A DNA stretch of 64,000 nucleotides from Pseudomonas asiatica (GTDB lineage Bacteria; Pseudomonadota; Gammaproteobacteria; Pseudomonadales; Pseudomonadaceae). Position 1 is the stretch's first letter, and each line of letters starts with the position of its first letter. Both the position numbers and the translations under genes were made by a program. Location of the stretch: positions 2,236,001 through 2,300,000 of the forward strand of contig NZ_CP157874.1 in NCBI RefSeq assembly GCF_040214835.1. The letters are read 5' to 3'. Below the pieces are notes generated by a model, which saw only the letters and a list, made by a program, of their open reading frames with translations, had not been told where the DNA came from and made no database searches. Shown here piece after piece: positions 62,111 through 64,000 of this stretch.

Positions 62111-64000
62111 ATGACCGAGACTGCCCGCGACCTGATGAGCACCCTGGAGATCGACCAGGCGCAATTTACCTACGTCGACCTGAAGAAGCTGCTGAACCCC
62201 AGCCAGCTGCAACGCCTGCCGTTTTCCATCCGTATCCTGCTGGAGAACGTCGCCCGCTGCACGCCGCAGGCGTTGCAGCCGGTGCTGGCTCGCGCCCTGG
62301 GTCAGGGCCCGGACTGCGAGGTGCCGTTCCAGCCCAACCGCCTGATGTTCCATGACACCACCTGCCTGCCGGCGCTGGCCGACTTCGCCGGCATGCGTGA
62401 CGTGGTGGCCGAGCTGGGTGGCGACCCGGCGGCGATGAACCCGCAGATCCCGGCGGTGCTGACCATCGACCACTCGGTGATTGTCGAGCGCTTTGCCGAG
62501 CCGGAAGCGGTCGAACAGAACCTGGACATCGATTTTCGCCGCAACAGCGAGCGCTATCGCTTCATCAAGTGGGCGCAGAAGAGCCTGGACAACTTTGGCG
62601 TGATTCCGCCGGGCACCGGCATCATCCACCAGATGAACATGGAAGCCTTGGCCAAGGTGGTATGGGAAAGCCGCACGGAAGACGGCCAGCGCCTGCTGCA
62701 CCCGGACGATATGGTCGCCACCGACAGCCACACACCAATGATCAACGCCATCGGCGTGCTGGGCTGGGGAGTCGGCGGCCTGGAAGGGCAGGCGGCGATG
62801 GTTGGCGAGCCGGTGCCGATCAACTTCCCGCAGGTGATCGGTTTTCGCGTCACCAATGCCCTGCGTCCGGGCGTGACCGCCACCGACCTGTCGCTGCATG
62901 TAGCGCAGATCCTGCGCCAGCGTTCGGTGGTGGGCAAGTTCGTCGAGTTCACCGGCCCTGGCCTGACCACCCTCAGTTGGGCGGCGCGCGGTACGGTGTC
63001 GAACATGGCGCCGGAGTATGGCGCCACCGTGGTGTTCTTCCCGTTCGACGACCAGACCCTGGACTATCTGAGACTCACCGGCCGCTCAGCCGAGCTGTGC
63101 CTGCAAGCCGCCAGCTACATGCATGCCCAGGACCTGCATCGGCGCGATGACCAGCCAGAGCCTCAGTTCGATGAACTGATCGAACTGGACCTGGCCACCA
63201 TCGAGCCGAGTGTCGCCGGCCCGTACCAACCGCACCAGCGGCAGCCGCTGTCGCGCTCGGGCGCCTCGTTCCAGGAGCAGGTGCTCGGTAATGGCAACCT
63301 GATTGCCGGCCCCAAGGCAGAGCAGTTTTTCGAGCCATCCTTCGGTACGCCGATCAGTCACGGCGCCGTGGTGATCTCGGCGATCACCAGTTGCACCAAC
63401 ACTGCCAACCCGGCGCAGATGATCCAGGCTGGACTGCTGGCGCGTAACGCCCGACGCCTGGGGCTGCAGCGCAAGCCCTGGGTCAAGACTTCACTGTCGC
63501 CGGGCTCCCAGGTGGTGGCTGACTACCTGGCCGAGGCCGACCTGCTGCAGGACTTCTCTGCCTTGGGCTTTGACCTGGCCGGCTTTGGCTGCATGACCTG
63601 CATCGGCAACTCCGGCAAGCTTGAAACCCACGTGGAAGCCTTTGCCGACCAGGGCCTGAAAGGCGTGGTGGTGCTGTCGGGCAACCGCAACTTCGAAGGC
63701 CGGGTGAACCCCAAGGTGCCCGCAGGTTACCTGGCTTCGCCGGCCCTTTGCGTGGCCTTCGCCATCGCCGGTACCGTCGAGGTCGACCTGACCCGCGAAG
63801 CGCTCGGACATGACAGCGCCGGCAACCCGGTGTACCTGCACGACCTTATGCCCAGCGACGAGGAGGTCGCCACACTGGCGGCCCGGGTGGTCAAGCCGGA
63901 ATTCTTCCGGCAACGCCTGGCCACCGTCTGGGACGGTACCCACCATTGGCAGGCGCTGTCGGCCGAAGGCAGCGTGCAGTTCCCGTGGGATGCGCGGTCC
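62111..64000 (+). CDS. acnA: Aconitate hydratase, AcnA type (3' end beyond window)
   Basis: 630 codons are present, of about 890-910 expected; the reading frame runs off base 64000. Iron-sulfur cysteines Cys428 (ITSCTNTANP), Cys494 and Cys497 (GFGCMTCIGNSG) are intact, as are DHSVIVERF, ATDSHTPMINAIGVLGWGVGG and SLSPGSQVV. It isomerises citrate, cis-aconitate and isocitrate. It may be an extra copy, since Pseudomonas has housekeeping AcnA, AcnB and AcnD elsewhere. Position next to a CitMHS transporter suggests use on an imported tricarboxylate. ATG 62111 has a weak ribosome site (ACGAG). Confidence 0.92.
   Translation, partial: MTETARDLMSTLEIDQAQFTYVDLKKLLNPSQLQRLPFSIRILLENVARCTPQALQPVLARALGQGPDCEVPFQPNRLMFHDTTCLPALADFAGMRDVVAELGGDPAAMNPQIPAVLTIDHSVIVERFAEPEAVEQNLDIDFRRNSERYRFIKWAQKSLDNFGVIPPGTGIIHQMNMEALAKVVWESRTEDGQRLLHPDDMVATDSHTPMINAIGVLGWGVGGLEGQAAMVGEPVPINFPQVIGFRVTNALRPGVTATDLSLHVAQILRQRSVVGKFVEFTGPGLTTLSWAARGTVSNMAPEYGATVVFFPFDDQTLDYLRLTGRSAELCLQAASYMHAQDLHRRDDQPEPQFDELIELDLATIEPSVAGPYQPHQRQPLSRSGASFQEQVLGNGNLIAGPKAEQFFEPSFGTPISHGAVVISAITSCTNTANPAQMIQAGLLARNARRLGLQRKPWVKTSLSPGSQVVADYLAEADLLQDFSALGFDLAGFGCMTCIGNSGKLETHVEAFADQGLKGVVVLSGNRNFEGRVNPKVPAGYLASPALCVAFAIAGTVEVDLTREALGHDSAGNPVYLHDLMPSDEEVATLAARVVKPEFFRQRLATVWDGTHHWQALSAEGSVQFPWDARS

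Overview
The window is chromosomal DNA of a Pseudomonas, most probably of the P. putida group. The grounds are high GC content, many extragenic palindromes of the Pseudomonas type (tails resembling GACACAAGGCCGCTCCTAC and GGGCAAGCCCGCTCCCACAG), and a gene set typical of rhizosphere pseudomonads. I see no tRNA, rRNA, CRISPR array, transposase or prophage. Genes are tightly packed, and the few gaps over 300 bp are mostly palindromic repeats.

Layout. 1-13.5 kb: a type I secretion exporter (adaptor cut by the window edge, plus ABC ATPase) stands divergent to its presumed cargo, a 3692-residue secreted calcium-binding protein with two animal-type heme peroxidase domains and RTX repeats. 13.6-17.7 kb: L(+)-tartrate module dctA-ttdA-ttdB with divergent ttdR-type LysR regulator. 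17.7-31.6 kb: small hydrolases, a pirin, an orphan UvrD-type helicase, a 1623-residue LRR/NEL-type E3 ubiquitin ligase-like protein, a glyoxalase-fold protein, two alpha/beta hydrolases (one without its nucleophile) and an MFS symporter. 32.5-38.8 kb: a seven-gene overlapping operon of thermostable-hemolysin protein, AMP-forming ligase, heme-oxygenase-like metal oxidase, SDR, TPR protein and its own two-component system; this is my leading candidate for an undescribed system. 39-50 kb: a LysR regulator, a paraquat-inducible/MCE operon (pqiA split in two, pqiB, pqiC), an amino-acid permease facing a PucR regulator, a CptA-type phosphoethanolamine transferase and small proteins. 50.9-64 kb: a carboxylic-acid/acid-sugar catabolic region with two GntR regulators of unusual double winged-helix build, an AbrB-type membrane protein, an OtnC/OtnK-like aldolase and kinase pair, an isopropylmalate/tartrate-type dehydrogenase, an RraA-fold protein, an Asp/Glu racemase-fold protein, a PhaB-like SDR, a CitMHS transporter, a LysR regulator and a cut-off AcnA-type aconitase.

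How it works together. Two separate parts deal with small hydroxy-acids: tartrate is imported by DctA and dehydrated to oxaloacetate by TtdAB, while the 51-64 kb region probably oxidises, phosphorylates and decarboxylates a C4 sugar acid and takes up and processes a citrate- or aconitate-like acid. The substrates of the second region are inferred from families only. Start codons were chosen by Shine-Dalgarno spacing, and several genes appear to use GTG.
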